In this document: one piece after another, positions 1-7,400 of the stretch
Position numbering within the stretch: position 1 is the first letter of the stretch
Layout of the letters: each line of letters starts with the position of its first letter
NCBI GenBank assembly: GCA_024642645.1
Contig: JAHEAS010000035.1
Location: 1-12,362 of the forward strand
Reading direction: 5' to 3'
Source of the DNA: Saprospirales bacterium
GTDB lineage: Bacteria; Bacteroidota; Bacteroidia; Chitinophagales; Saprospiraceae
DNA: 12,362 bases
Translations under genes and position numbers: made by a program
Notes under the pieces: generated by a model
Told to the model about the DNA's origin: nothing
Database searches by the model: none
Seen by the model: only the letters and a program-made list of their open reading frames with translations

Positions 1-3000
1 CATAACTTCCTGAATTTGAGCGATTTGTGCTCGGTAGGGCGTGATGATACCAATGGTGGATAAGCCTCCCACCGCCCCCCCAAGCGGAGGGGTGGTGGGA
101 GGTTGGTTTTGGAAGAATTTGACCAATTGCGCCAACAACTCGGCTTCATGTCGATTGGTCTTGCGACTGGGGCTTTGGCTGTCTATAGGCGTATCAAGGA
201 AGACAATGCGCTGCTGTTGCACCAGCCGCTGCCAATCGTGGGGGACATCAGCGGCTTGCAGAGACATTGCTGCCACCTGTTTTTGCGAAGCGGGTATCTC
301 CTTCGGTAAAATTTTGAGTTTTCCTTCGTAGAAAAGCTCGCCGGGGAAACGCATGATGTCCTCGTGCATGCGGCCCTGGTGGCTGAGGAGGTCGAAGGCC
401 CAGCGCCAGCCCTGCTCAGTGCAGCGCCGGAAGAGTCGCTCGAACAGTGAGTTGCGCAGGTTTTGCAGGCCAATGCCGAGCAGTTTTTCGTCTGTGACAG
501 CGGAGGCTTCGGGGGGTTGCACCACTACGGCGGGCAGTTGCTTGTGGTCACCGATTAGCACGAACTGCTCAAACTGCGGCAGCAGTCCCGCCAGCACGGG
601 TTCCAGTATTTGCGAAGCCTCATCAATGGCCACCCGCCGGAATTTTTTCAGCTTCAACAGTTCCTGGTTGTTGGAAAGCGAAGCCAGTGTGCTCACGAAA
701 ATGCGGTGGTTTTCCAGTACTTCCCTCAGTTCCTTGCGGGTGGTCACGCCATCGATTTTGCTCGTAAGTAATTGATTTTCAAACTGTTCGCTCGTGGAGT
801 AGCGGCTGCCGATGCGCAGGTAAGCGGCCCTCACTTCAGGGCCGATGCTTTCGAGTGCTTCGCAAATTTCGTCCACGGCCCGGTTGGTGTAGGCCAGTAG
901 CAGGAGGTTTTCGTCGGTGTTTTCAAAAATCCATTTGGCAAAATGCCTGAGCATCTGGCTCGTTTTGCCGGTGCCAGGCGGTCCCCAGAGCAGGAAATAG
1001 TCGGGGGCGAAGAGCATTTTTTTGAGGATGGTATCTTGTTCTTCGGTGAGGGGAGAACCTAGGTATGAGGTATGAGGTATGGGATATGTGTCGCTCGGCG
1101 GCAATTTGGGTGCTAAAATTCCAAGCAACAAATCCCGCTTTCGCTTGTCGGCACTCGCCCATCGGAACAGGCCCTGGTACATGCTCGTGAAGCCCATGTC
1201 CATCTGGTCGTGTTCAAGGTTCCAGCTTTCGAATTCGTTGAAAATCAACAGGTTGAACTGTTTGTATCGCAGCCGGACGGTCACTTCTTCGTTGGTGATG
1301 GCGAGGATGGTGACTTTGAAGATTTGCGTTTTTAAGACTTGAGGCATTAAACTTGAGACATTAGACGGGGCCTGCAAGTCTCCTGCACCTGGTCTATTGT
1401 CTAAAGTCTCTTGTCTATCATCTGATGGATAGAGCACGGCAATGTCCCCTACCCGGAAATTGGCGAGCGGGCTAGTGTCTGGTGTTTTTGTGAAGACGAT
1501 AATCGGCTCCTCTTCAAAGGCCCGGTTTTCCTTGATGGTCAATGACTTGATGATGTCAAATCCGGCCTCTTTCTCCGCCACAGTATCAAGCCAGAGGGCG
1601 GCGAGGCCATTGGTTTTGTCCATGCCCTGCACGCCGGTTTTGGCCAGTTGGTGCTCCCTTGCAATGAGGCCGGTGAAGGCGTTGAAATAGCGCCGCTCCA
1701 GGTCGTTGAGGGCGTGGTAGGTTTTTTCAAACAAGCCGATGGATTGGGCGAGGTAGCCTCTAATATGTGGAAAACGGGCGGTCGTTGTTCGCTCCAACAG
1801 CAGTACTTGCCCTACTGAATCGCCCTGTACAGCGGCCAGCCGACGGTCAATGGATACAAGCAAATTGCGCACTTGCAACGCCTCGTTCTGCTCGGCTTTA
1901 ACGGGCGGGGCATAGCGCAACTGGCTGGTTTCCAATCCACTGTACAGGATATAACTGGCTGGTTCCACCTCTTCGCCGAAGACAGAGCGAACCATCAAAT
2001 CATACAGAAGTGTTTGGATAAAATGGCTGGCGCCGATGCCGTGGCGGTTGGGCATGAACGGCTTGCCGCTCTTGAGCTCGATGATGGCGCTGCGGTTTTC
2101 CTTTTTGTAAAAAACGTCGAGGCGGCCCTGCAAGCCGTGTTTTTCATCGTAAAAACTGGGTTCGAGGTAGCACTCCTTCGGCTCGATGTCGAACTTCCGC
2201 ATCTCTGAACGCACCATCAGTTGCAGGGTGAGCCAGTGCCGCTGGGCTTTTTCGTAAACCTCCCGGATTTCGGCGTCGGTCAGCAGCGAGAAGGTCAGCG
2301 GGTTGGTTTTAAATATCTTCGGAAAGGTTTCCTTGAAAACCGCCTCGGGGTTGTGCATCAGCTCGTCGAGGAAGAAGTTGGCGATATTTCCCAGAATCAT
2401 TGGCAGCGACTGTGCCACCGGTAGGAATTTTTGGAGCAAATAGACCACTGGTTCGGCGCCACTGCCTTGAAAGCAGTTGGCCACGGTGGACACATCCATG
2501 AGGTAGTCGGGCTCCACGACGATGGCACGGGGACGATAAATTGAATTACGAATTACGATTGACGACCTGCCCCCGTGGGGTTTAAGATTGGGGGGCTGTT
2601 GGGCTGTCGAAGTGCCGAAATCCTTACCTTCTACTATCTCAACATCAAGCAAACTTAGGGTGACTGGAAACCCGAAACAGTTCCTGATTTCCCGGATGGT
2701 GGGGCTGAATGGCTCGTTGCGCTCGGCGATATTGTACTGAATATGAATGAGTTGCGAAGGATTTTCCTCGTCTTTGGCGAGGAGCATGTCATTCGCCTCG
2801 TCGTCGTCGAGGGCGATGACACGGGCAGTTTTGCGGTATTCCTTCACCTGCACTTCGGTATAGGCATAGGGGATTTTTTTTGGTAAAATCGCCTGTACTT
2901 CCGCTGGCGGCGCTTCGCCAAATAGCCCTTGAATACTTTCTGAGACGGCCTTCAATCCAAGGGCGTACACGCCTTTTGCCTCCACTTCCGGCAAGGCTAC

Positions 3001-3264
3001 ACGGATTTTTTTGCGAAAAAAATGCACCCAATATTGTGTCTTTTTGTCCACCTGATGCCGGTGGCAGGCGTAGGCGATTCGGGCAAATAAGGTGGTAAAA
3101 TGGATGCTGTCGGCCTTCGTGACTTCGAGGTAGAGCAGCTCCAGCAGGCGGGCGAGGGCATCGGCTTTGGCGGTGAACGTCCAGTCGGCATTGCCGTGGA
3201 TTTTCTCAAGCTCCCGATAAAACAGTCGGGAGAGTTCCGTGGATTTGTGGTCTGTGTTGTTCAA
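1..3264 (-). CDS. Dna2-like PD-(D/E)XK nuclease / SF1 helicase fusion (3' end outside window)
   Basis: The frame is open without a stop from 3345 to the window edge, giving 1088 codons from the proposed TTG start at 3264; the next in-frame ATG is only near 2787. Visible motifs, in residues from that start: a RecB/Cas4-type nuclease core with GLQGRLDVF (D383), IIELKSGKP (E396, K398) and QTLLY (Q417, Y421); then SF1 helicase motifs: Walker A GPPGTGKT (761-768), Walker B IDEAS (D881, E882), motif III GDHKQLP (from 905) and a UPF1/Dna2-like ITPYRAQ (1074-1080). Family knowledge: such fusions bind ATP, translocate on DNA and cut single strands during end processing, repair or defence. The first roughly 350 residues match nothing I recognise. 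All core residues seen are intact, so the gene looks functional despite four in-frame repeat-derived insertions (residues about 220-241, 616-644, 726-734, 1055-1067). The TTG start rests on a promoter-like TACTTTTG about 45 nt upstream and the lack of an upstream ATG or GTG. Very likely a helicase-nuclease; cellular role unknown. Confidence 0.9.
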   Translation of the reverse strand, partial: MNNTDHKSTELSRLFYRELEKIHGNADWTFTAKADALARLLELLYLEVTKADSIHFTTLFARIAYACHRHQVDKKTQYWVHFFRKKIRVALPEVEAKGVYALGLKAVSESIQGLFGEAPPAEVQAILPKKIPYAYTEVQVKEYRKTARVIALDDDEANDMLLAKDEENPSQLIHIQYNIAERNEPFSPTIREIRNCFGFPVTLSLLDVEIVEGKDFGTSTAQQPPNLKPHGGRSSIVIRNSIYRPRAIVVEPDYLMDVSTVANCFQGSGAEPVVYLLQKFLPVAQSLPMILGNIANFFLDELMHNPEAVFKETFPKIFKTNPLTFSLLTDAEIREVYEKAQRHWLTLQLMVRSEMRKFDIEPKECYLEPSFYDEKHGLQGRLDVFYKKENRSAIIELKSGKPFMPNRHGIGASHFIQTLLYDLMVRSVFGEEVEPASYILYSGLETSQLRYAPPVKAEQNEALQVRNLLVSIDRRLAAVQGDSVGQVLLLERTTTARFPHIRGYLAQSIGLFEKTYHALNDLERRYFNAFTGLIAREHQLAKTGVQGMDKTNGLAALWLDTVAEKEAGFDIIKSLTIKENRAFEEEPIIVFTKTPDTSPLANFRVGDIAVLYPSDDRQETLDNRPGAGDLQAPSNVSSLMPQVLKTQIFKVTILAITNEEVTVRLRYKQFNLLIFNEFESWNLEHDQMDMGFTSMYQGLFRWASADKRKRDLLLGILAPKLPPSDTYPIPHTSYLGSPLTEEQDTILKKMLFAPDYFLLWGPPGTGKTSQMLRHFAKWIFENTDENLLLLAYTNRAVDEICEALESIGPEVRAAYLRIGSRYSTSEQFENQLLTSKIDGVTTRKELREVLENHRIFVSTLASLSNNQELLKLKKFRRVAIDEASQILEPVLAGLLPQFEQFVLIGDHKQLPAVVVQPPEASAVTDEKLLGIGLQNLRNSLFERLFRRCTEQGWRWAFDLLSHQGRMHEDIMRFPGELFYEGKLKILPKEIPASQKQVAAMSLQAADVPHDWQRLVQQQRIVFLDTPIDSQSPSRKTNRHEAELLAQLVKFFQNQPPTTPPLGGAVGGLSTIGIITPYRAQIAQIQEVM
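65..102. repeat. GC-rich palindrome inside the helicase gene
   Basis: Outer arms CCTCCCACC (65-73) and GGTGGGAGG (94-102) are perfectly complementary. The stem continues inward with one G-T pair and one mismatch to a 4-nt loop (82-85), about 18 pairs in all. On the minus strand it is read in frame as a Pro/Thr then Gly-rich stretch (PPTTPPLGGAVGG), placed just before the conserved IGIITPYRAQ motif. The composition is unlike the surrounding protein, so it looks like an inserted REP-like palindrome. Confidence 0.75.
1064..1088. repeat. Heptanucleotide tandem repeat TATGAGG in the helicase gene
   Basis: About 3.5 copies of a 7-nt unit: TATGAGG, TATGAGG, TATGGGA, TATG. It is translated in the helicase frame as part of a linker (TYPIPHTSY) about 27 residues before Walker A. 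The unit length is not a multiple of three, so gain or loss of one copy would shift the frame. Confidence 0.75.
1334..1419. repeat. Two adjacent 7-nt-period repeat blocks in the helicase gene
   Basis: Block one is a direct repeat of a 14-nt unit, ACTTGAGGCATTAA (1337-1350) and ACTTGAGACATTAG (1351-1364), differing at two positions. Block two (1392-1419) is four heptamers beginning GTCT: GTCTATT, GTCTAAA, GTCTCTT, GTCTATC. Both are read through in frame as a polar linker (residues about 616-644) between the nuclease and helicase halves. The repetitive composition suggests insertion of intergenic-type repeat DNA into the gene. Confidence 0.75.
2543..2608. repeat. Composite repeat in the helicase gene: GAATTAC heptamers plus GC-rich repeat
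   Basis: Positions 2543-2563 hold GAATTAC, GAATTAC and a diverged GATTGAC. They are followed to 2608 by a GC-rich segment with the order CTGCCCC..GTGGGGTTTAAGA..GGGGGGCTGTTGG..CTGTC. The same order of blocks occurs on the minus strand of 8481-8528 and, shortened, at 8336-8377. The insertion is read in frame (QQPPNLKPHGGRSSIVIRNSIYR region, residues about 220-241), in the poorly conserved part before the nuclease core. Confidence 0.7.
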
Positions 3265-3308
3265 AACGATGTGTCTGGAATGGGAATGCGCTGGGTGCGT
3301 TGCGAAGG

Positions 3309-3316
3309 CAAAAGTA
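3309..3316 (-). promoter_or_regulatory. Candidate -7 element for the helicase-nuclease gene
   Basis: The minus strand reads TACTTTTG, matching the Bacteroidota -7 consensus TAnnTTTG. It would start transcription about 40 nt before the proposed TTG start at 3264. I see no convincing TTTG at the -33 position, so this is a partial match only. Confidence 0.4.
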
Positions 3317-3385
3317 GCAGAATAGCCTTTAAGGAAAGAAATAACTCAGTACAAGACATCATGGTAATAAAAATCAGAAAAAATT

Positions 3386-3428
3386 TTGAATAAAAAGAAA
3401 AATGACTAAATTTGTAGGACAAAAGTCC
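3386..3428 (+). promoter_or_regulatory. Promoter and possible operator of the toxin-antitoxin operon
   Basis: TTG (3386-3388), an 18-nt spacer and TAAATTTG (3407-3414) match the Bacteroidota TTTG / TAnnTTTG promoter. Directly after it lies the short palindrome GGAC-AAAA-GTCC (3417-3428), overlapping the expected transcription start. Antitoxins of this family can repress their own operon, so the palindrome is a reasonable operator candidate, but at 4 bp per arm it could be chance. Confidence 0.6.
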
Positions 3429-3435
3429 AGAAAAG

Positions 3436-3918
3436 ATGAAAAAACAAAAAAGCACCGAAAAAGCAGTCTCCAAAAAACCACGAGCCTACAAAATGCCCGA
3501 AGAAGCACCCAACACTGCCAACCTAGTCAATGACATCGCTTACCAGCCAGCCTACATCGTGAGCGCCAGCCGCAGTGGGGTTAGCAGCCTGCGTTTCTTT
3601 GGCTTAGCAGACTTCACTGGGCTTAACCGGGAATGGCTCGCTACGGAATTCTTAGGACTTTCCCTCAAAACCTTGCAGCGCTATGCCCAGGAAGCCAAAT
3701 CCCTTACACCGAGGGAAGGTGAAGCCATCCTAAAATTGGAGGCGCTTTACAAAAAAGGCATCGAAATTTTTGGGAACAGGGAGGAGTTCAACAGTTGGCT
3801 GGAGCAGCCTGCTTTTGGGTTAGGAGGGCAGGTTCCACTGGAGCTTATCAGTATGTCAACGGGCATAGACCTTGTCATGGATGAGCTTGTGCGTATTGAA
3901 TTTGGCGCTACCGCATAA
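3436..3918 (+). CDS. Xre/MbcA/ParS-type antitoxin of a RES toxin
   Basis: 160 residues, ATG start 22 nt after the -7 box. A basic, low-complexity N-terminus (about residues 1-30) precedes a helical Xre-like region (about 55-100, including GLSLKTLQRYAQEAKSLTPR) and a C-terminal MbcA/ParS toxin-binding region (about 105-157: IFGNREEFNSWL, then an amphipathic end containing LISMSTGIDLVMDELVRIEFG). In this family the N-terminal domain binds operator DNA and the C-terminal domain plugs the toxin active site. It is the first gene of a two-gene operon; the toxin ATG follows 12 nt after its stop, the usual order for Xre-RES modules. The C-terminal layout and the RES gene next door make the assignment strong. 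The specific DNA site is inferred, not shown. Confidence 0.9.
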   Translation: MKKQKSTEKAVSKKPRAYKMPEEAPNTANLVNDIAYQPAYIVSASRSGVSSLRFFGLADFTGLNREWLATEFLGLSLKTLQRYAQEAKSLTPREGEAILKLEALYKKGIEIFGNREEFNSWLEQPAFGLGGQVPLELISMSTGIDLVMDELVRIEFGATA

Positions 3919-3930
3919 ATATTGCCCTCT

Positions 3931-4383
3931 ATGCTCGTTTACAGAATCGTTTTAGAAAAATGGTCACAATCGCTGACAGCCTCCGGTCAAGCGGCACGAT
4001 GGAACAGTGGTGGCAGATATGTGCTCTACACCGCTGGGGTGAGGTCGTTGGCTTGCCTCGAAAACGTGGTTCACCGTAATAGTCGGGGACTGAACCAGTT
4101 GTTCAAAACAATGGTAATTGAGGTACAAGATGATATTTCAATCGAAAAAATAAAGGTGGAAGACCTACCGGAGGGTTGGTACGAGTTTGAGTCTTACCAC
4201 ATCACGCAGCAATTGGGCGATGCGTGGTTGGATGGGATGAAAACTGCCGTGCTGGCGGTGCCTTCTGCTATTATTTCAGAAGAGCAGAATTTTTTATTCA
4301 ATTTACAACATCCTGATTTTCAAAAGATTAAACTGCTGAGAATCGTAGATTTTGTTTTTGACCCAAGAATAAAAACGGTGTAA
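3931..4383 (+). CDS. RES-domain toxin (NAD+-degrading)
   Basis: 150 residues from ATG 3931, giving the typical opening MLVYRI; a TTG at 3922 in the same frame would add three residues and is less likely. The core runs ARWNSGGRYVLYTAG, then SLACLENVVH. R23, Y33 and E44 sit with spacings of 10 and 11 residues, the same spacing I recall for the Arg/Tyr/Glu active site of characterised RES toxins. Family knowledge: RES toxins degrade NAD+ by hydrolysis or phosphorolysis, stopping growth unless bound by the antitoxin. The full domain appears present, including the conserved WYE, LGDAWL and PSAI-containing segments toward the C-terminus, so the toxin should be active. Co-transcribed with the antitoxin; a hairpin and the shared terminator follow. 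Confidence 0.92.
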   Translation: MLVYRIVLEKWSQSLTASGQAARWNSGGRYVLYTAGVRSLACLENVVHRNSRGLNQLFKTMVIEVQDDISIEKIKVEDLPEGWYEFESYHITQQLGDAWLDGMKTAVLAVPSAIISEEQNFLFNLQHPDFQKIKLLRIVDFVFDPRIKTV

Positions 4384-4386
4384 TAC

Positions 4387-4403
4387 ATTGGCCGAAGGCC
4401 AAT
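4387..4403. repeat. Short hairpin after the RES toxin gene
   Basis: ATTGGCC and GGCCAAT are separated by a 3-nt GAA loop, 3 nt after the toxin stop codon. No T-run follows on the plus strand, so it is not a clear terminator by itself; it may protect the 3' end of the mRNA. Confidence 0.5.
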
Positions 4404-4447
4404 AAAAAAGCCGCCCTCCCGAGTACGGGAAGGCGGCTTTCCTTTTT
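4404..4447. terminator. Bidirectional intrinsic terminator between toxin and TonB receptor genes
   Basis: Arms AAAGCCGCCCTCCCG (4407-4421) and CGGGAAGGCGGCTTT (4426-4440) surround a 4-nt loop, with A- and T-runs outside. In minus-strand RNA the single imperfect position is a U-G pair and a run of U follows directly, so it works best for the TonB receptor gene ending at 4469. In plus-strand RNA that position is a C-A mismatch and two C interrupt the T-run, so it should be weaker for the toxin operon. Confidence 0.85.
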
Positions 4448-4468
4448 TAAGGAATCAGGCTATTCCGA

Positions 4469-7400
4469 TTAAAAGATGTAACGGATGCCCAATTGTGCCT
4501 GCCAAACGCTGTTGAGCGAAATGTCCTTGGCCAATGCCTCAGTTGGGAACACGCCGCTTGATGGTGCGAAAGTGTAAACTGGCTGATTGGTTGCTGCGTC
4601 AACTTTTGAGAACTTGAGCGGGGCGTTGTTCTTTGCGAAGTCGCCTACTCCCCATTTGTTGTTCAACAAGTTACCGAAGTTGTAGAAGTCGGCCCTCAAC
4701 TGGATGGTATGCCTGCGCTCGCTCACTTTCACGAAGAACTCCTGCTGTATGGAAACGTCGAAGGTGCTGAGCCAAGGAAGCAATGCGCCGTTGCGCTCAG
4801 CGTACTTGCCTTTGCGGGAGCTGAGGTAATCGTTGTTTTCAACGAAGGCCATGAAAGCCTGACGCTGCTCGTCGGCAGTAGTTGTTACGTTGCCGTTTGA
4901 ATCTTTGATGTCGTCGAAGAGGAGTTCATTGCCGTCGTTTGGCACATAAATCAGGTCGTTGCTTGTGAGTTGGTCACCGTTCACGTCGCCGTTCACTGTG
5001 AAGGAGTAGCGCCCTTGATTGCTGCTCTGCATGAATACGGAGAAGGTAGTGGCGGCATGGTCGAGGTACTCCAGGCGGTAGGACAAGGCGCCGATAACAC
5101 GGTGGCGCTGGTCAAAATCGGAGAAGGCCAAATCAGGGCGGTTGTTACCATTCACGCTGCGGTTGTCTCTCCATGAGGAAAAGGCGATGGAACCAGCCGT
5201 CATCAAGTCCTCAGACTCGCTGAAGTTGTAAGCCAACATGGCGTAGAAGCCTTTTTTGAATTGGCGCTCCAGCTTGGCAGTAAGGCTATAGGTATAGCCT
5301 TTTTTTGTGTTCACAAGCACGATGGCGTCTGTGATTTTATCGTTGACGCGCAATGCGTTGTTGGCTGCACTGCCGCTAAGGCCTAGGCCGGCGTAGGTTG
5401 GGCGATTATCAGCACCTGTGTAGCTACCCTTTGAAGGCTCCAAGTTGGAGTTGATGTAGCTGACGTTGTTGATGTTTTTATTGAAGATGCCTTCAATCGA
5501 ACCAACGAAGTCATGTGGTAAAGCGAAGTCAAGGGCTAGGTTAGTACGCCACAGCTGGGGAAATTTGAAGTTTGGATCGGTAACAGCGACGTTAAAAGAC
5601 GAAGGTGTAGTCGCATTGTCAGGAATATAAGCCTTCACGTCTGGGTTGAAGGGGTAGTCGTAAGTGTTGTCAATCCTGTTTGAACCCGTCAAAATACCAT
5701 TGTTGCCCACTTGGTTGGAAATCCAAACAAAGGCTGGGCGGCCAGAAAAGAGGCCAGTTCCACCACGAAGTTGTAGGCTGCGGTCGCCTTTGATGTCGTA
5801 GTTGAAACCGATGCGGGGTGAAAACAATGGGGTCGTTTTTGGCAGTTCGTCGGTGCGGTACTTCACGGATTTGCCATCTTGATTGATGAAGTTCATGGTG
5901 TCGAGGGCCGGATTGTAAAGGGCTGTTTCACCATAAATCGGAACATCAACACGGAGGCCGACTGTCAACTTCAACTTGTTGTCCATCATCGCTATTTCGT
6001 CCTGGATGTAGGCGCCTGGTTGGGCAACCTTGGTGGTAGCCGTTGGCAACGCACTACCTGGCAGAGCGGAGTAGGTGAGCTGGTAGCGGCGCAGTTCTAC
6101 GGAGTCCAAGCCGTTTGCGTCATCGTAAAAATCCTGAAGAGAATTGTAAACGAACTGGCCGTAGTAGGTTGGCGTGAAGGTGTTGTCAAACTTGAAGTAT
6201 TCGAAGTTGACGCCTGCGGTAAAGGTGTGCGCACCACTGTACATGGTCACGTTGTCCTGAAACTGCCAGGTATCGGTGTTCAGGATGTTGTTTGGCGTGA
6301 AGGGTTCGTAGCCGAAGTTGGTATAGTTGCGGCCATCTTTCAGGATGTCAACGAGTGGAAATATGCCTCCGCCGCTGCTCCGGTAGTCGCGGTTGGCGGT
6401 AAAGCCAAACTGGATGTTGTTGGAGAACTTGGTGCCGAACATGGAGTTCAGTTCCACGATGCCAGAGTAGATGTCGTTGTTGATGATGTAGTTTGAGTTC
6501 GAGAAGTTCAAGGCAAAGCCGTTGTCCCTTCTGTTCGAGAAAGAGCCACTATTGCTCGTAAGTACGTCCCTTGACGACTTCAAGTAGTTGAAGCGGAAGC
6601 TCAGGCGGTTGGAATTGTTAATATTGTAATCCACCTTAGCGAGAATCTTGTCGCTCTTGGTATTCAGCAAATAGTTTTCGTATTCACCTGGGTTGTAGTT
6701 GTACTTGCTGATGAGGAAATCCTTCAACTGGTCGAGGTCGGAAGCTTCCACGATGGACACGTTGTCACCCGTAAGGCCGGGCCTGTTAGCAACGAATGGC
6801 GTGGCTGGGTCGTCGCGGCGCTCAATCTCACCGTTTACGAAGAAGAACAACTTGTTCTGAATAATCGGCCCACCCAAGCGGAAACCTGTCTGTTTGATGT
6901 TAAAGTTTGACTTGCTGATTTCTGTGTCATTGGCCTTGTCGCCAGCAAGTGACTCGCTGCGGGTATTGTAAAAAACGGAACCTTCCAGTTGGTTTGTACC
7001 GGAGCGGGTCACAGCATTGATGCCAGCACCGGTGAAGCCACCTTGGCGCACGTCGTAGGGTGCTAGGTTGATTTGGATTTCGTCAATGGCGTCCAAAGAA
7101 ATTGGCGAAGAGTTGGTCTGGCCAGCGGGTGCCGATGCGAGACCAAAACTGTTGTTGAAGATAGAGCCATCGAGTGTCAAGTTGTTGAAGCGGCTGTCCT
7201 GTCCAGCGAAGGAAATACCGCTGCCAGTAGTAGCAGCTACGTTGGAAGAGCGGCTTTGAGGCGTCAGTCGCACGAAGTCGTTGAGGCTGCGGCTGAGGGT
7301 CGGCAGGGCGTTGATGGCCTCCTTCTTGATGTTGGTGGCGGCCCCGGTACGCTCAGAGTTCAGTATTTCACTTTCAGCGGCGGTAACCACTACCTCGCCA

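Noticed and set aside
1334..1419. Possible CRISPR-like array
   Set aside because: Units are 7 to 14 nt and contiguous, without spacers of constant length, and lie inside a coding region.
1..3264. Helicase gene broken by repeats into a pseudogene
   Set aside because: The frame is uninterrupted over 1088 codons and all the nuclease and helicase motifs seen are intact and in frame.
3922..3930. TTG start for the RES toxin
   Set aside because: The ATG at 3931 gives the family-typical N-terminus MLVYRI; the TTG only adds three residues.
5879..6496. 205-codon open frame on the plus strand opposite the TonB receptor
   Set aside because: It lies wholly antisense to a clear receptor barrel, has no recognisable domain and no promoter; it is a codon-usage shadow.
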